A DNA stretch of 64,000 nt from Inonotus obliquus (taxonomy: Eukaryota; Basidiomycota; Agaricomycetes; Hymenochaetales; Hymenochaetaceae), in NCBI GenBank assembly GCA_032164295.1, contig JAJHTX010000006.1, positions 2,170,001 to 2,234,000 on the forward strand, given 5' to 3'. The position numbers and the translations under genes are program-made. Below the pieces are notes generated by a model. The model saw only the letters and a program-made list of their open reading frames with translations. It ran no database searches and was not told the DNA's origin. Positions 34,976-47,100 of the stretch are shown here, piece by piece (within the stretch, counting starts at the first letter, position 1; each line of letters opens with the position of its first letter).

Positions 34976-37900
34976 CTAAGCTTTGTACAACGCATCCAAG
35001 AATGCACTTGCAATCTTCTCAACCATAGCTGGTCCGACCGCACTCGAGTTCCCGACGCCTGGAATCATCCCATCCAGACCACGTCAACGAACCATCATCA
35101 TCCAATCCCAATCCCACATTGTCAAATTCGTCCACCCGTCCAATCGTACCGCATTCAAGTCCAGTCAAATTATAGCCCAACAAGCATTAGGATCAGGAGC
35201 ACCGCGTCGGCGTCAGAACATTGATGTAGTTTGGTGGTATCGGCATCAGTGTGAGAGCAATCACATTCCAATCGCACCCAGCCCGGTCCGGGCGGGTGCG
35301 GGACAAGTTGCACAAGAGTCCAGACAGACCCAAGACCAAACGCCGATCATTTATGCCGGCATAAACGGCACGCAACCGATTGCCACAGTCGATCGCGATC
35401 CAACAGATAAGAACGAAATTTTTATCAAACCACCAACCAACCAGCCAGTCCAGGGACGACGATGTCAGAATCGGAGTCGGACAATTCGGGGTGAATAGTC
35501 CAATCATCCACGGCGCACAGGAACACAATGTGAAAGCGAAGACGAGGAAGATAATATCATCCAAATGTGAGGAATTTGGGTAAATAGATAAATCAGAGGA
35601 TAAGAAGCATTCGTCAATTTCGCTCAAAAAAGAGAAAAGAAAAAGACGAACCGTACAACGCCACCATGTTACCCTCTTTCCCCTTAGGACTCGTTATCGC
35701 CTCGTGGACACAATCTTTCAGGTCCGCAATAAACTGATCCACCACCGGAACGGTCAATCGCTAAGTCGTCGAAAAAATTTTGTCCGTTAGTCATCAAGGG
35801 TCGCAAGAAACAAAATGAAGAATGTAGAAATGTAGAGGAAGACAAGAAAAATGAGAATATTAATGATCACGTCACTTATTTCACCTCTGAGTCAACACCC
35901 AGGGAAAAAACGTGTAAAGAGGACGGAAAGAAGATCGAAACAAAAGAGAGATGAGAACGTTCTCTGTCCTTCCAACCGTTATCCCGGACTGAAGATCAAA
36001 GGTACAAAGAACGAAAAGAGAAAACCAAGTCCATCGATGAGCGATGAGCTGTTTCTTGAGATAGAGATGTGAGATAGAAAAGAAACCTCGGCGATTTCAC
36101 ATCTTCCATCAAATTTCGTTGATCTTCCAGGTTCCGGTCTCTCAGAAGATGACCCACAAAAGAAACGCGTATGCCGATACGCAGAATCTGCCGTTTGCAA
36201 TAAAGGGAGGAATTATTCATCCCAGCTTCCTATCCTATGTGCCTCCCACTTGCCGAAGGAACCGAGGGACCGAGTGGAATGGCTGATGCCGGATTCCGGA
36301 TTCCGAGGATTTATTTTTAACAGCGGCACGACGGGATGTCCCAGAGACCTCTCCTTCGATTCGCGCGCACATCCGGAAGAAATACGATAATAGCACCGGA
36401 GCCGAATCCAACAGGTCATGTATCCTGCCGGGTACATCATGACGCGCACCACCTCTCCACTCCGTTACTCCGAGGGTGTTGCTAGGAGTATATCCATCTC
36501 CGGCTTTCACGGCGTCACGAGTTAAGAGGAGAGAAGAAAGAACACGGAGAGAGAAAGAGGAAGAGGAGTCATCAAACGGAAACGAAGCACGGAGAATGTG
36601 AAAGTAGCGTTTAACGACACGGTGCATGCCACGAATGCATACTGCAACGCTGTAACAAGAGAACGGGTACGGAACACGCTGCACGAATTAGCGAAGCTCG
36701 GGATACGGAGCGTGGCACCCTGAGAAAGGGGGAACGGGAAGTCCACCACACGCGAACGAAGAAAGAATACCATCCACCACTTCTTGGTTGAACTCATGAC
36801 CCGAAATAACAGCAAAACATACACATGTCTGACCACTTTCTTCGACCCGCAGCAACATACCGCACGCCACAGGAAAAAAGAGAAAACATATGTGGGAACG
36901 TAGAACAATAATATAACAACCCCAAAAATCTAGAAACAGGGAGCACAAAAACACGTACCGTACAGGCAATATGTACCGCAGCAGGCTTCTGCAGTCCATT
37001 CAAGTGCCATCCGCGTTCTTTCATTTTGTCTCCGACAGCAAGGATGTTGAGCGTTCGTGAATCCCGCGCAGCGAACGCCACGCAACTTGCCGGAGGGTTC
37101 CCAAGCACATACAGCTCCGGAATCTCCTCCCGAATCGCACGTCCAATCTTCTGCGCCGCACCTACAATAGACTTGCACGATTCAAGGTACCCACTAAGGA
37201 TTAAAAGTTACCGAAGGAACACTTATGTTTAGCTAGTTTGAGGAAGATTAGGATAGTGCTGGCGTACTCTTCGCCCATGTACTGCATCGCCGCCCACGTA
37301 CCAGCGATCAGCGCTCCCGGTCTATGTAGAACAGAAGTAAACTCATTAATCTGGCAGTAGTAGCAGAAGCCTTCGGAGCTACGTACCGCGATCCAGCCAT
37401 ACTCGGGCTACCGTACAGGCCACCTAAGCAAACGCATACGAAAATAGATACGTCAGATCAAATTCTCGAAGCCAGAAAAAGCCACCATATGTAGCCGACT
37501 AGGGTGCCCTTCGAGCCTAGAAGACTGGATACGTCGAGTGGCGCTTCCAAGCCTTTCAGGTACATCAAGGGTGTAAAAGATAAAGCGCAGAAGGCTCGAA
37601 CAGTCGAGAGATAAAACGAAGACAAAAGAGAAAGAGAGAAGTCCAGACCTGGCCAGCCTGCTGTAATGTAGTATTGATACCGACGAAGCTCGGCATTACG
37701 GTACATAATAACTGAGGAGCCCTATTTCGCATGGGAAAAGGAGTATCAATCGTCCGAATATCATCGTACAGAATGGAGAGTTACGATGGCGTACCTTTGG
37801 TGCGAATCCGTACTACACACCCCCGGAATGTAGGAGAAGTTCCAATAAGCTCTAGTTCGATGTGCAAGAACGTTGCATATACCTTATGAGTATCACAGCT

Positions 37901-39473
37901 AATACTAGTCACCCCCTCAAGGCGGAAATCGAATAGATCGCAGGGGTATCCGGCACGTTCAAGGAATGGAACGATAAAGCTTCCTAAACAACAATCGACA
38001 TGTAGACCGATGTTGTAACGCCTCGCGAGCTTAGAAAGCGCCGGGATATCGTCCATATTTCCATCAGGGAAGTTGATGGCAGAGCCGACAATCTTCCGTT
38101 CGGAGAGAAGCGAATGATAAGATTTTGCAACGAGGAGAGAGAAAAGTAGAGTACCATGATGGTATTGGAATTTCTGGATGAATGATGCCCGTGTTAAAGC
38201 TCAGTCGAGGTATACACGGATACAATTTCTTACATCGCACGTTTCATTCTCGACACGTTGACTTTACGGGTCTCAAAGTCGACTGGTATGGAATGGAGCT
38301 TAATTCCCAAGTACTCCGCAGCCTTATCGAACGCCGCGTGGGCTGATATCGGTACGACCCTTCCCAAATTCTTGTGAGAGACTTCATAAGACCATGGACG
38401 CTGAATCACCTACATCTCTGGTTCTGTGATCCCTTTGACTGCCCGTGCCCAATCACGGTAAGTCTTGACAGCCATAATAATACTTTCAGTCCCTCCGCTT
38501 GTCGTTGTCCCAGCTCCGTTGGGATTATTATACATGCGGAGACACATTGCAACAATTTCGGCCTCCATCTTCCGTACGGCTGGAAATGCATCCGGATGTA
38601 GAGGGTTCGAGACGCAGTACTTGCGGAATGCATCGACGATCACTTTCTCCATGTCTTCGCCTCCGTCTGATACAAGGAAGTCAGTATGGCAGTCCGTGAG
38701 AGCCGGTAAAGAAGATTCTTGGCGAAAAGATGGGAACTCTAGCTGCTCAGGACCATGTCCAGCCCGGAAGTACGATTCATTTCCGCCCTAGAATCTGCTT
38801 AGTTTAGTCAGTCGATCAGCTCAGCATAATTTCATAACGCACGGTGAACTCTCAATGGCGTGTTATTCGTCTTCGAACGCGCTAGCTTCACAACGATCGC
38901 TTTTCGCGCGTCAACCGAACATAGTCCAGAGCAGCCGCAAGCCCCATTTTCAATATATTTCGCCCCAAACGTTGATACTTACGGTATACAGCGCCTGATA
39001 GACGTCCGCCTTTCCAATTTGCATGTTTGCCGAGTTCGTTGTCCATTTTGTCCATTTCTTGAAGAATCCATTCTGGACTGCGACCTTCCACAGGTATCGC
39101 AAGGTGACGAACAACATCCGGTCCTTTAGGAACGAGCGAGTTTTCTATCTTAAGCGCTGCTTCCCCTAATTGCGAATCGACTTTCTGTTTTGCGGCCGGT
39201 AGCCGCAGCGCGAGGAGAATGACACGCTTTGACGCGAGAGAGAGAAAGGCATGTTAAACACAAGAGAATTAGTCAATAAAACGCACTCGTGCCCACCTGG
39301 CATATCCGAGTCCAAAAATCCAATAAAGTCTGACGGTAACCCCGAGCACGGAGGTGTCGGTGAGCTTTCAGAGACCGAGAAAGCAACAAGTAAAGAAATA
39401 GAAGCGTCTTAACTGCTTCGAAAGCGGAGAAAGCTCGAGCTCTTTGGCGTATTGATAGTATCACTGTCGACAT
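34976..39473 (-). CDS. DPL1: Sphingosine-1-phosphate lyase
   Basis: The start [18 protein letters not shown] (39473) is followed by one membrane anchor ([13 protein letters not shown]). The PLP-dependent lyase domain contains [82 protein letters not shown] and ISCDTHKYGFAPKGSS; the lysine in DTHK should bind PLP. Late parts are [38 protein letters not shown] and [13 protein letters not shown]. The end is [20 protein letters not shown]. The enzyme, in the ER membrane, splits long-chain base phosphates to phosphoethanolamine and a fatty aldehyde. Traced 3' exons: 38173-38155 (19 nt), 37812-37795 (18 nt, YGFAPK), 37721-37649, 37423-37387, 37321-37268, 37193-36959, 35760-35652, 35058-34976. The last two introns are 1198 and 593 nt, far above the local norm. 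Confidence 0.95.
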
Positions 39474-41616
39474 TGTTCTCTACACAGACGCTGGTGTGAG
39501 AGAAGAAAAAAGCGGATAGGAGTTGAATTGCATGTGGATAACGGAACATGGTGACCAAAAGCGGGTACACATCATCAGTTTACCGACCGGTATCAAAAAT
39601 AGCGCGTGCTCCTATTCTTGATCGGCGTTTCGGATATGCCCGATCAACTAACTACCACACCTTCATAATGGACTCAGTCAACTTTGAGCATCTGATTTAT
39701 TCGTGGCTCACGCTACATCCTCAACAAAGGACTTATTTCCGCAAGAGCTATCCCTAGTCTTGCATTGCTGAAATTTCAGCTTAACGAGTCCGATCCGGAG
39801 TCAATCGCAAGGATACTTCAACTGATGAACTTCAAGTCGGAAAGTGTGTCCCAGAATTACTCCCTCAACACAGCATGATGATCAACAAATAGCTTCAATC
39901 GCCCAGGGCGACTATAAACGGTCACGACCCGAAGGTGTGAATCCCCCAGGGAACTATCCCTTTGGAAGAGTTGTATTCAGGTATCAAATGGGAGATATGA
40001 TAGTCAGATCTTGCAAAAGGAGCACAACTAACTTCTGAGGCCGTATTTTCAAGCTGTCAATATCCCACAGGAGTCGCAAGTCCAAGGTGGTACCCGAATC
40101 ATAAATAGGCTTTTCCTGGAAGGCGCGCAGATGCGCCTTGGTAACACCATGTAAGAGAATCTCCCTGGATCTCATGTCTTCAGTTAATCATGGTCGCAGT
40201 TCACGAATAATTTCTCCAAGGGGACATATCTCGGCTTCAGCACTCTTCTGGATGTAAATGACTTGGCGCCCGTCGCCTACGTCCAACTCCAGGACGTTCA
40301 CCACTCGCCACCCTTCCTTAATTACATTCTTCAACAGACGACTAGACGTATCAAATAACACCTGGGGTCTTTGATACCCACCTTCAAGATGCCACCATTC
40401 TCGCGCTTATAGGCGCTCTGATGGTATTGGCATTCTCGAGTTGATTGTACCTTCTACAGTGGCGTAACTCCTTGCGGATGGATAGGTTGGTCGGGCTGAG
40501 CCACAACCTCCACAGGTTGATTCTGACCCTGTGCCTGCTTAAGCGAGGTCTGGCGCCTGCTATCCCGCTGTTGTGGCTATTGCACTCGCGCGGATTCATG
40601 CATACCCGGTGTCCTTATCGGTATGGTATCTTCTTGAACTGCGAAAAACAAGGCAAAAGGTCTGAGGCCATAGGTCTCTATCTCTTACCTGTCCACGCGG
40701 TCACTGATTGCACGTTGATGGCGAGGGCAAGCGTTACAAGGATTATTGTGCTTAGCACACTAATTTCATCACAGCATCGTTCTAGTCGAAGCAGAGCATA
40801 TGAAGATTACTGGGCAATGACTGACAAACTAGCTGTTTTCACGATGCTTTGGTCCGAAGTTGGTCGTAGATCTGGGCCCAGTAAAGCAAAGGAGACCGGC
40901 GAGGACTTCAGAAACGTGCCACAAGCAATCACGTAGCCTCCTTGCCTAGGCCTAGGAATCTGACCTTGAATTTATATCGTTCGGGAAAGAGCTATCGAAG
41001 AGATTGACTACTTGGGAGGTAACCTCCACAGTTAGGAGGCCGCTCTCGGTCGTTGCCCCCTCTTCAAAGTGCATGTGTATTACTTGAAAATCCACGAACT
41101 GTACCGTTAGACTTCTTCCGGATCGTTTTCCCTGTCTATTCGTGTTTGGTGACCGAAATGATTTTGTGAAAGTCTGATCGATTCGAAGCGATAAGCCACC
41201 TCGCATCGTGCAAGTCAGTCGAGATCCTCGAAAGAATATCTCAGAGACCTTTCGTTGCGACTGGAGGATTATCACACATTCTCTTGCCTTCCGCTACGAA
41301 GTCTCGGTCTGGTCCTGAGGAAGAAAGAACGTCGCCGTTTAATCTTTCAGAATAGGTCCCCTCGACGTCCACTTTGATAAATTAGGTACCGCACTCGTGG
41401 AACGAACTTCTCTCATGCGACGCGTCTTATCTGATTCCCTTGCGAAAGAGGGGGCAGTAATGTCACATCATAGCTTCCGTACTGATCTTCTAGTATATAG
41501 GATGCTTGTTCGTACAATAGATACAATCTTCCGAATACTGTCTATGAAGATTTTACAAAAAGCCTAATCATGAGTATAAGCTGGGGCATATTATAAGGGT
41601 TGATGTTCTTACTCAC
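39474..41616. other. Gene-poor stretch between lyase and F-box genes
   Basis: These 2.1 kb hold open frames on both strands (for example 40445-40936 + and 41275-40952 -). None has a recognisable domain. A few adjoining pieces on the plus strand (39669-39850; 40060-40150; 40230-40350) look compositionally protein-like but are broken by stops, so a decayed gene is possible. I do not call one. Confidence 0.4.
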
Positions 41617-42588
41617 CTAACCTTCCTGATCCCACAACTGTTCAACCTCGTCGAGTGCACCTTGCAATAAATTATGCCAAATAGCATTGGATAGTGAAGA
41701 ACACGGTAATGTGCTCTCATAAAAGTCCTGGTTCGGGAGAGGCTTCATCTCAAACGACACTTGCGGTACATCCGCCATCATCCTCTTCAAGTCATCCCAT
41801 AAAATCTTGAACCTCGGATAAACGAAATTGGTCTTGATAACGACTTTACGTATCCGTGGAAGACGAGTGAGCATCTCGCGTATAAGACCTTCCTTCAGAT
41901 AGATGTAGAATAGCGTAGCTTCGGAGAAGAAGGTGTATTTGTAGAGTTCGGTCTCGGGGGATGGGTATGTGAGTTGGATACAGAGGTGTTCGAGGGAAAT
42001 GAGACGATCGAGGTGAAGACCGAGCAGGTGGTCATATAATGAGTAGTCATTGACGTCGCCTGGACCGAGAATGTGAAGGTGGGTGAGGTGTTCCCATTGG
42101 ATAGGCGGGAAGTCTTTGTAGCGCGTTATGTCGAGTAGGGAAGGAGAACAGACACTCAGGCGGGTTAGGCGGGATGGTCGAATTACTTCGTCGCTACCGC
42201 CGTCAGCATTGACTACGCGTCCATTGCTACTCGAGAAAGGTGCCTCCTTCCCATCGAACGCGAAATGAACCAGATTCGGACATAGGTTCGGAACGTCACG
42301 TAAAAGTTGTGTAGCAGATACGTCCGTACATAGAACCCATAACGACTTGACGTGGCGAGCCGGTCGACAAAAAGTGAGTTTCCCGCTTAAAGCTGCTGCG
42401 AATGAGAGAACTTGGCTATTCGACTTGAGAACGATTCTTGAGTATGTATAAGGTTCGATAGCTGATTTGACGAGTCTGGAAGTTGATAAGAAACGGAAGA
42501 GGTCTTTCTTTTCGGAATGGAGTGAGAGGGATTCGAAGATTAGGCGGATTAAGTCTTCTGGCAGCTCGAAGCTACTGGGAGAATCCAT
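41617..42588 (-). CDS. F-box protein, single exon
   Basis: This uninterrupted 323-codon frame starts MDSPSSFELPEDLIRLIFESL. The first ~45 residues match an F-box: LPEDLIRLIFESL, a short loop, then DLFRFLSTSRLVKSAIEPYTYSRI. The remainder is a degenerate leucine-rich-like series (LTRLSVCSPSLLDI, LTHLHILGPGDVNDYSLYDH, LISLEHLCIQLTYPS, LPRIRKVVIKTNF). Basidiomycetes have large, fast-evolving families of this layout, presumed substrate receptors of SCF ubiquitin ligases. The substrate is unknown. The start lies 138 bp from the divergently read BET5 start, so the two may share a promoter. Confidence 0.85.
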   Translation of the reverse strand: MDSPSSFELPEDLIRLIFESLSLHSEKKDLFRFLSTSRLVKSAIEPYTYSRIVLKSNSQVLSFAAALSGKLTFCRPARHVKSLWVLCTDVSATQLLRDVPNLCPNLVHFAFDGKEAPFSSSNGRVVNADGGSDEVIRPSRLTRLSVCSPSLLDITRYKDFPPIQWEHLTHLHILGPGDVNDYSLYDHLLGLHLDRLISLEHLCIQLTYPSPETELYKYTFFSEATLFYIYLKEGLIREMLTRLPRIRKVVIKTNFVYPRFKILWDDLKRMMADVPQVSFEMKPLPNQDFYESTLPCSSLSNAIWHNLLQGALDEVEQLWDQEG

Positions 42589-42726
42589 GATGGAGAGTAT
42601 GCAGTGGGCTGTGTTTTGTCCTATGCACCAGCGATGGTGAAAGACAAGTGTGAAGTGACGCGTCGCGACACCAAGTTCGCGTCGATCTCGTGACCACCAC
42701 TTCTCAACTCGCCTTCACCTCGAAAC
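42589..42726. promoter_or_regulatory. Shared divergent promoter region, F-box gene / BET5
   Basis: Only 138 bp separate the two divergent start codons, so both promoters and 5' UTRs must overlap. No clear TATA box is visible on either strand. Confidence 0.5.
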
Positions 42727-43552
42727 ATGACAGCGTACAGTCTCTACGTATACGATAGGTAACTAACTCATCTTGTTCAATCTATATAGCCAAAGCCAAT
42801 ATACTCACCGAATCCTCACAGACACTGCACCTGTATATACTACCACGACTGGTTCCGAACAAAACGTCCAAAACCCGCAAGCAGAGATGGTCTTCTACCT
42901 GCAGTATCACGAGCCGTATCCTATCAAGGTCCAAACACAGAAGGAAGTGCTCCACCGCTTTCAGCTTTCAGCTCTCCAAGAAATACGTTGATATCGAGCT
43001 CCGGTGTTGTCGTTGCGGTACATGATGAAACTGAACCTGCTAAATTAATGCCACCGTCTGCTGGTACGACGGCACAAAGTCAACAGCAGCAACAACAGCA
43101 GCAGAGTTCGACGAGTGGTGGAGCACTTGCGTTTGATGAAGAAACAAAGCTGGTATATGGTGTGATGTTGTCTTTGAGAAGTATGATGAAGAAGCTTTCC
43201 AAGCGGTACGCATTCTCATTTCTTCACGCAGTCGACCGTCAATCAGGCTAAGCCTCTACTCGACCGTACGCCAATTAACAGCGATGAAAACTTCACATCG
43301 TACCGAACCTCAACCTATAAATTCCACCTCTACGAAACACCCTCCCTATACAAATTCATCCTCCTCACAGACCCAAAAGCCGAAGGACCCACAGTTCGTT
43401 TCGCCCTTCGTCAAATCTACGCTGGTCCCTTCCTCGAATACGTCGTCCGAAACCCTTTGGTGCAAATGGATTCGCGTGAAAGAGGGATTGACAATGAGTA
43501 TTTTCGAGCGAGTGTTGATAGACTTATTAGAGGACAGGTATTTTTTAACTGA
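42727..43552 (+). CDS. BET5: TRAPP complex subunit Bet5 (TRAPPC1)
   Basis: Exons: 42727-42758, 42822-43205, 43282-43552 (687 nt, 228 residues). The start MTAYSLYVYDRHCTCIYYHDW is the first strand of the longin-like fold. After the insert, FDEETKLVYGVMLSLRSMMKKLS, FTSYRTSTYKFHLYETPSLYKF and IYAGPFLEYVVRNPL match Bet5. The end is RASVDRLIRGQVFFN. TRAPP tethers vesicles at ER-Golgi and Golgi membranes and activates the Rab Ypt1. The protein is longer than yeast Bet5 (159 residues) because a Ser/Pro/Gln-rich insert of about 80 residues, with a run of eight Gln (AQSQQQQQQQQSSTSGG), separates RTKRPKP from FDEETK. The second acceptor (CACAG at 42821) was chosen because it restores the conserved HCTCIYY segment. 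Confidence 0.93.
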
Positions 43553-44150
43553 TTAATGTGAGAAGGTATGTCCCAGTAGCTGTTGATCCATGTAGTTCAA
43601 GTTACTAAAGGATGATAAAGGGTCCTACTCGCTCCGTGATCATAATACCGACAGAGGCTGCTTTTTTTTTCCTACAAGAAACTATGACAGGAGGTCGATG
43701 CACCGTTGTACCCAAAATAGGAGAGATTTCGATGTTCATCGTTTGTTCTTGATCGCGGACATTGGATAAGGAGTTGGCAATATACGACGGGGCTCAATCA
43801 CGCGACTAGATGAAAAGATCCCTTGCTTGCCGACATCCTTTGATTAGAAGGCTCCCGCGTCTCCATTCAGACGGCTGTATACAGGCCTGCTTTAAACCTC
43901 CGCGACCTTGAAGTTTGTTTGATAGACAGTCAAATTTGTACTCAATTGTTACGGCCTCCAAAGCATTTCTATAGCAAGTGGGCAACGCACGCAACAGACG
44001 AAATGTACAATAGATCTTTTCGAAAGCAAAAGTATCAAGAAAAGAAAAATACATGAATTACTGTAATGCGTATGTTAGGGTTTGTAGAGTGTAGAGGGAG
44101 ATGGCCTTTGAAATGTCTATGTATGTATGCCTTCCAGCGAAAGATGTCTG
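43553..44150. other. Convergent 3' intergenic region BET5 / FUN30
   Basis: This 598-bp spacer lies between convergent stop codons, with a T9 run near 43661. No gene is seen. Confidence 0.5.
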
Positions 44151-47100
44151 TTATGAATCTTCTAAGTCTGTTAGTTCAGAATCGTCTGAATCTAGATCGA
44201 TGACTGCCGCATTCTTCTCCTTTTTCTGAGACGGAGCCTTTGTAGCGTTCACTGTAGTGCCTTTACGCTCGTCCTCCTTGGAAACCTCGGCGCCATTCGT
44301 GGCCACAGACGTGGATATCACCGTTACAGTGCCCTTATCTTCAGCTTCGAACTGCTTCCGCAACGTCTCCATTAAGCTAGTCTTCATAATCTTCTCCGCT
44401 TTCGTATCGCTATCTCCTTCCGTGTCACCAGAAACAGCTTCGTCAAGGGCCAACTTCGTCTGCCCAAGTCGGAACATATCCTCTTCAATAGTTCCCCGCG
44501 AAATGAGCTTCACGATTTCGACATCGCGCTTCTGTCCGATACGGTACGCACGGTCAGCTGCCTGTCGGTCATTGTGCGGATTAAAGTCTTGATCGAATAT
44601 TATCACGACGGAGGCGGCTGTCAAATTGATACCCATCCCACCAGCTTTCGTGGACAATAGAAAGACAGATATCGATTCGTCCTCGGTGAACTCATCAACC
44701 AGACCTTGTCGGACATCAACCGCCGTAGAGCCGGTCAGTACCAGGTGCTTAATGGCTCTTTGTTTCAATATAACTTGTAAGATGTCGAGAATTTGTGTGA
44801 ACTGTGAGAAGATCAGGCATTTTCGGCCTTCGGATTTGTAGCGCTCAAGAAGGTCAAGCATCCTCCTGATCTTCCCAGACTCGAGGTAGCAACTCTCATC
44901 TAGGAGGAACTTCTGACTGGACTATGAATGACATCAACGTCAGTCTTTGGACCGAAAGAGATGCCGAAGATAGAACTTACCTTATACGTCCGGCAGAACG
45001 ATTGGATTTCCGAGTCCGTCATAACCTGCATGTCTTCCTTGACGTACTCAGAAAGGGCACCGCGCTTTTTGAAGTCGGGTTCCTTCAGTAATACACGAGT
45101 CAACGACTTCAACAGCTCATCCGTGAAGTGGGTACGGAAGAGCATGGGATGTAAAGCCGCTTTCCGAAGATCCATGAGGACATTAGACGTGTTCTCCAAA
45201 TACTTCCTATCTTTCGCACGTTCTTTGATCTTGTTCTTCTTCTGGACCTCGCTGCCGACGGCACTTGCATCATCACTGATGCGTTCGGAATCAGTTCGAT
45301 CCATGAGAGTCTTGCGGGAACGTTGCCGTGCGTCGTTGTATATGGACGCTTGCAATGCCGAGAGGGAACACCATTCAATGCGCTCCGTCTTCTTCGGAAG
45401 GTCTTTCAGAACCTAGACGCGGAGACCAATTAGACACATTAGAGTGAATAGGCGTTCCGTGAATACCTGATCCTTCCGCCGACGAAGAACGAAGGGCGTC
45501 ATCATAGTCTTTGCTCTTTTAACCCGCTCCTCGGCCAAAAGCTGTTTAGTGTCACCCTTCACCTTGAAGATTGCTCGTAGATGCGTCGACACCTCTTCTC
45601 CGAACTTATCGGGGAGAATGAACCCCATAACCGACTTGAATGTTGATGTCAGAACACGACGGCGCCAAACGGAGGCAATGAAAACGTACAACAAGCTCCT
45701 GCAGATTGTTCTGCAAAGGCGTCCCGGTAAGAAGAAGCTTCCATTTAGCAGCGATACGCGTGAGAGTCGTATACCGTTGCGACTGGAAGTTCTTCAATAC
45801 ATGCCCTTCATCGAATACGCATGTCTAGAATAGGTAGATAGAGTAGTCAAGCCTCGGCTCACTCGAAGGAACGATATGACCTCACATTCCAAGGAATTTT
45901 ACGGAAGAATTTCTTGTCCAATGCGTCACCTACTGCAAGATTGTAGGTCGTTATCAGAACTTCCCAGCTCCTCCCCTTCTTGGCCTCGTTGCCAAAGTGA
46001 GTTCGCAGGAGTCTATCGCGTAAAATCATGCGCTCGTTCTTGTTCCCATAATAAGTCTCAATGGATATCGAAGGCGCAAACCTCTCGAATTCTCGACACC
46101 AGTTTTCTAGTGTGGATGATCTAGGCTGCTAGTGAGCTGCGGATATAGTACATAGATGACCTGTACTCACGGAACAACGACCAAATGAGGACCTGGACAA
46201 CCTTGCTCCCTCAATTGGGCAAAGAAGCCAATGACCTGCACAGTCTTTCCCAATCCTGGACAGTTGAACCGATCATCAGAAGGTTACCGATATACGGGAG
46301 CTGTGATACCTACCCATCTCATCCGCAAGGATGCAGCTATACCCCTTCGAGTGAAGGAGACGCAACCAACTGATTCCTGTAAGCTGGTAATCTTTTAACA
46401 CGACACCATTGGCGAGATTTGAAGGCGCCCTTGAAAGAAGACTGTTCGTCGATGTTGAATCCGGCAGCGAAACAATGCTCAGTGCACCATCATCTGAAAG
46501 ATCTTTAAGGGCTGGAGAGTCTTCCCGTTCCTTCCCCTTGCTCCACCGCGTCCAAGCGGCGATGGCTTTCTTAAGCTCTATTCCAATATGTTCGCAATCC
46601 TTCAGGATTTTGTCCACATTACCATAGCCTTCATACATCTCTACGCAGTCCTCGAATAATCGAGGGCTAATTTCCGTAGGACCCGCCTTCTTCTTATCCT
46701 GGCCGAGTCTCTTTCTTAGGTCGGCAACGGATTGGAATGGCCTAAGAGATATAATCTTTTGCACTTGCTCAGATGTGCAACCTATAGAAGATAAGTACGG
46801 GCGGAGAGATAAATGTGATAGCATACTTGCCTGTAAATTCTCGTAAAGCGTCAATCCCAAGATTGTTGAAGCTCTGCAAGGCTTGCTTCTCGAAGCGATC
46901 TATGCCTTCATCTTCACTATCCGACTCGTCTTCTGAAGCAGAGTTAACGACCTGTCTACGGGATTGTAGTCGGGGAGGTTTTGGCCGGACCGGGGATGAA
47001 TCAGGCTCTGCTGCAGCAGGAGAAGTCGGATGCGAAGAGGTGGAAGGTGACGGCGAATCTACAACTAGTCGATTCTTGTATATGCTGGACTTAGAAGCTA

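Noticed and set aside
34983..35498. 171-codon plus-strand open frame
   Set aside because: It overlaps the last exon and last intron of the lyase on the opposite strand. Its sequence has no domain and is the antisense of real coding sequence at its start.
36235..36908. Minus-strand open frames of 149 and 128 codons
   Set aside because: They lie inside the 1198-nt lyase intron on the same strand and are pyrimidine-driven hydrophobic translations. They have no conserved motif.
40445..40936. 163-codon plus-strand frame
   Set aside because: No family is recognisable and the minus strand is also open. There is no start context or splice support, so I left it unannotated.
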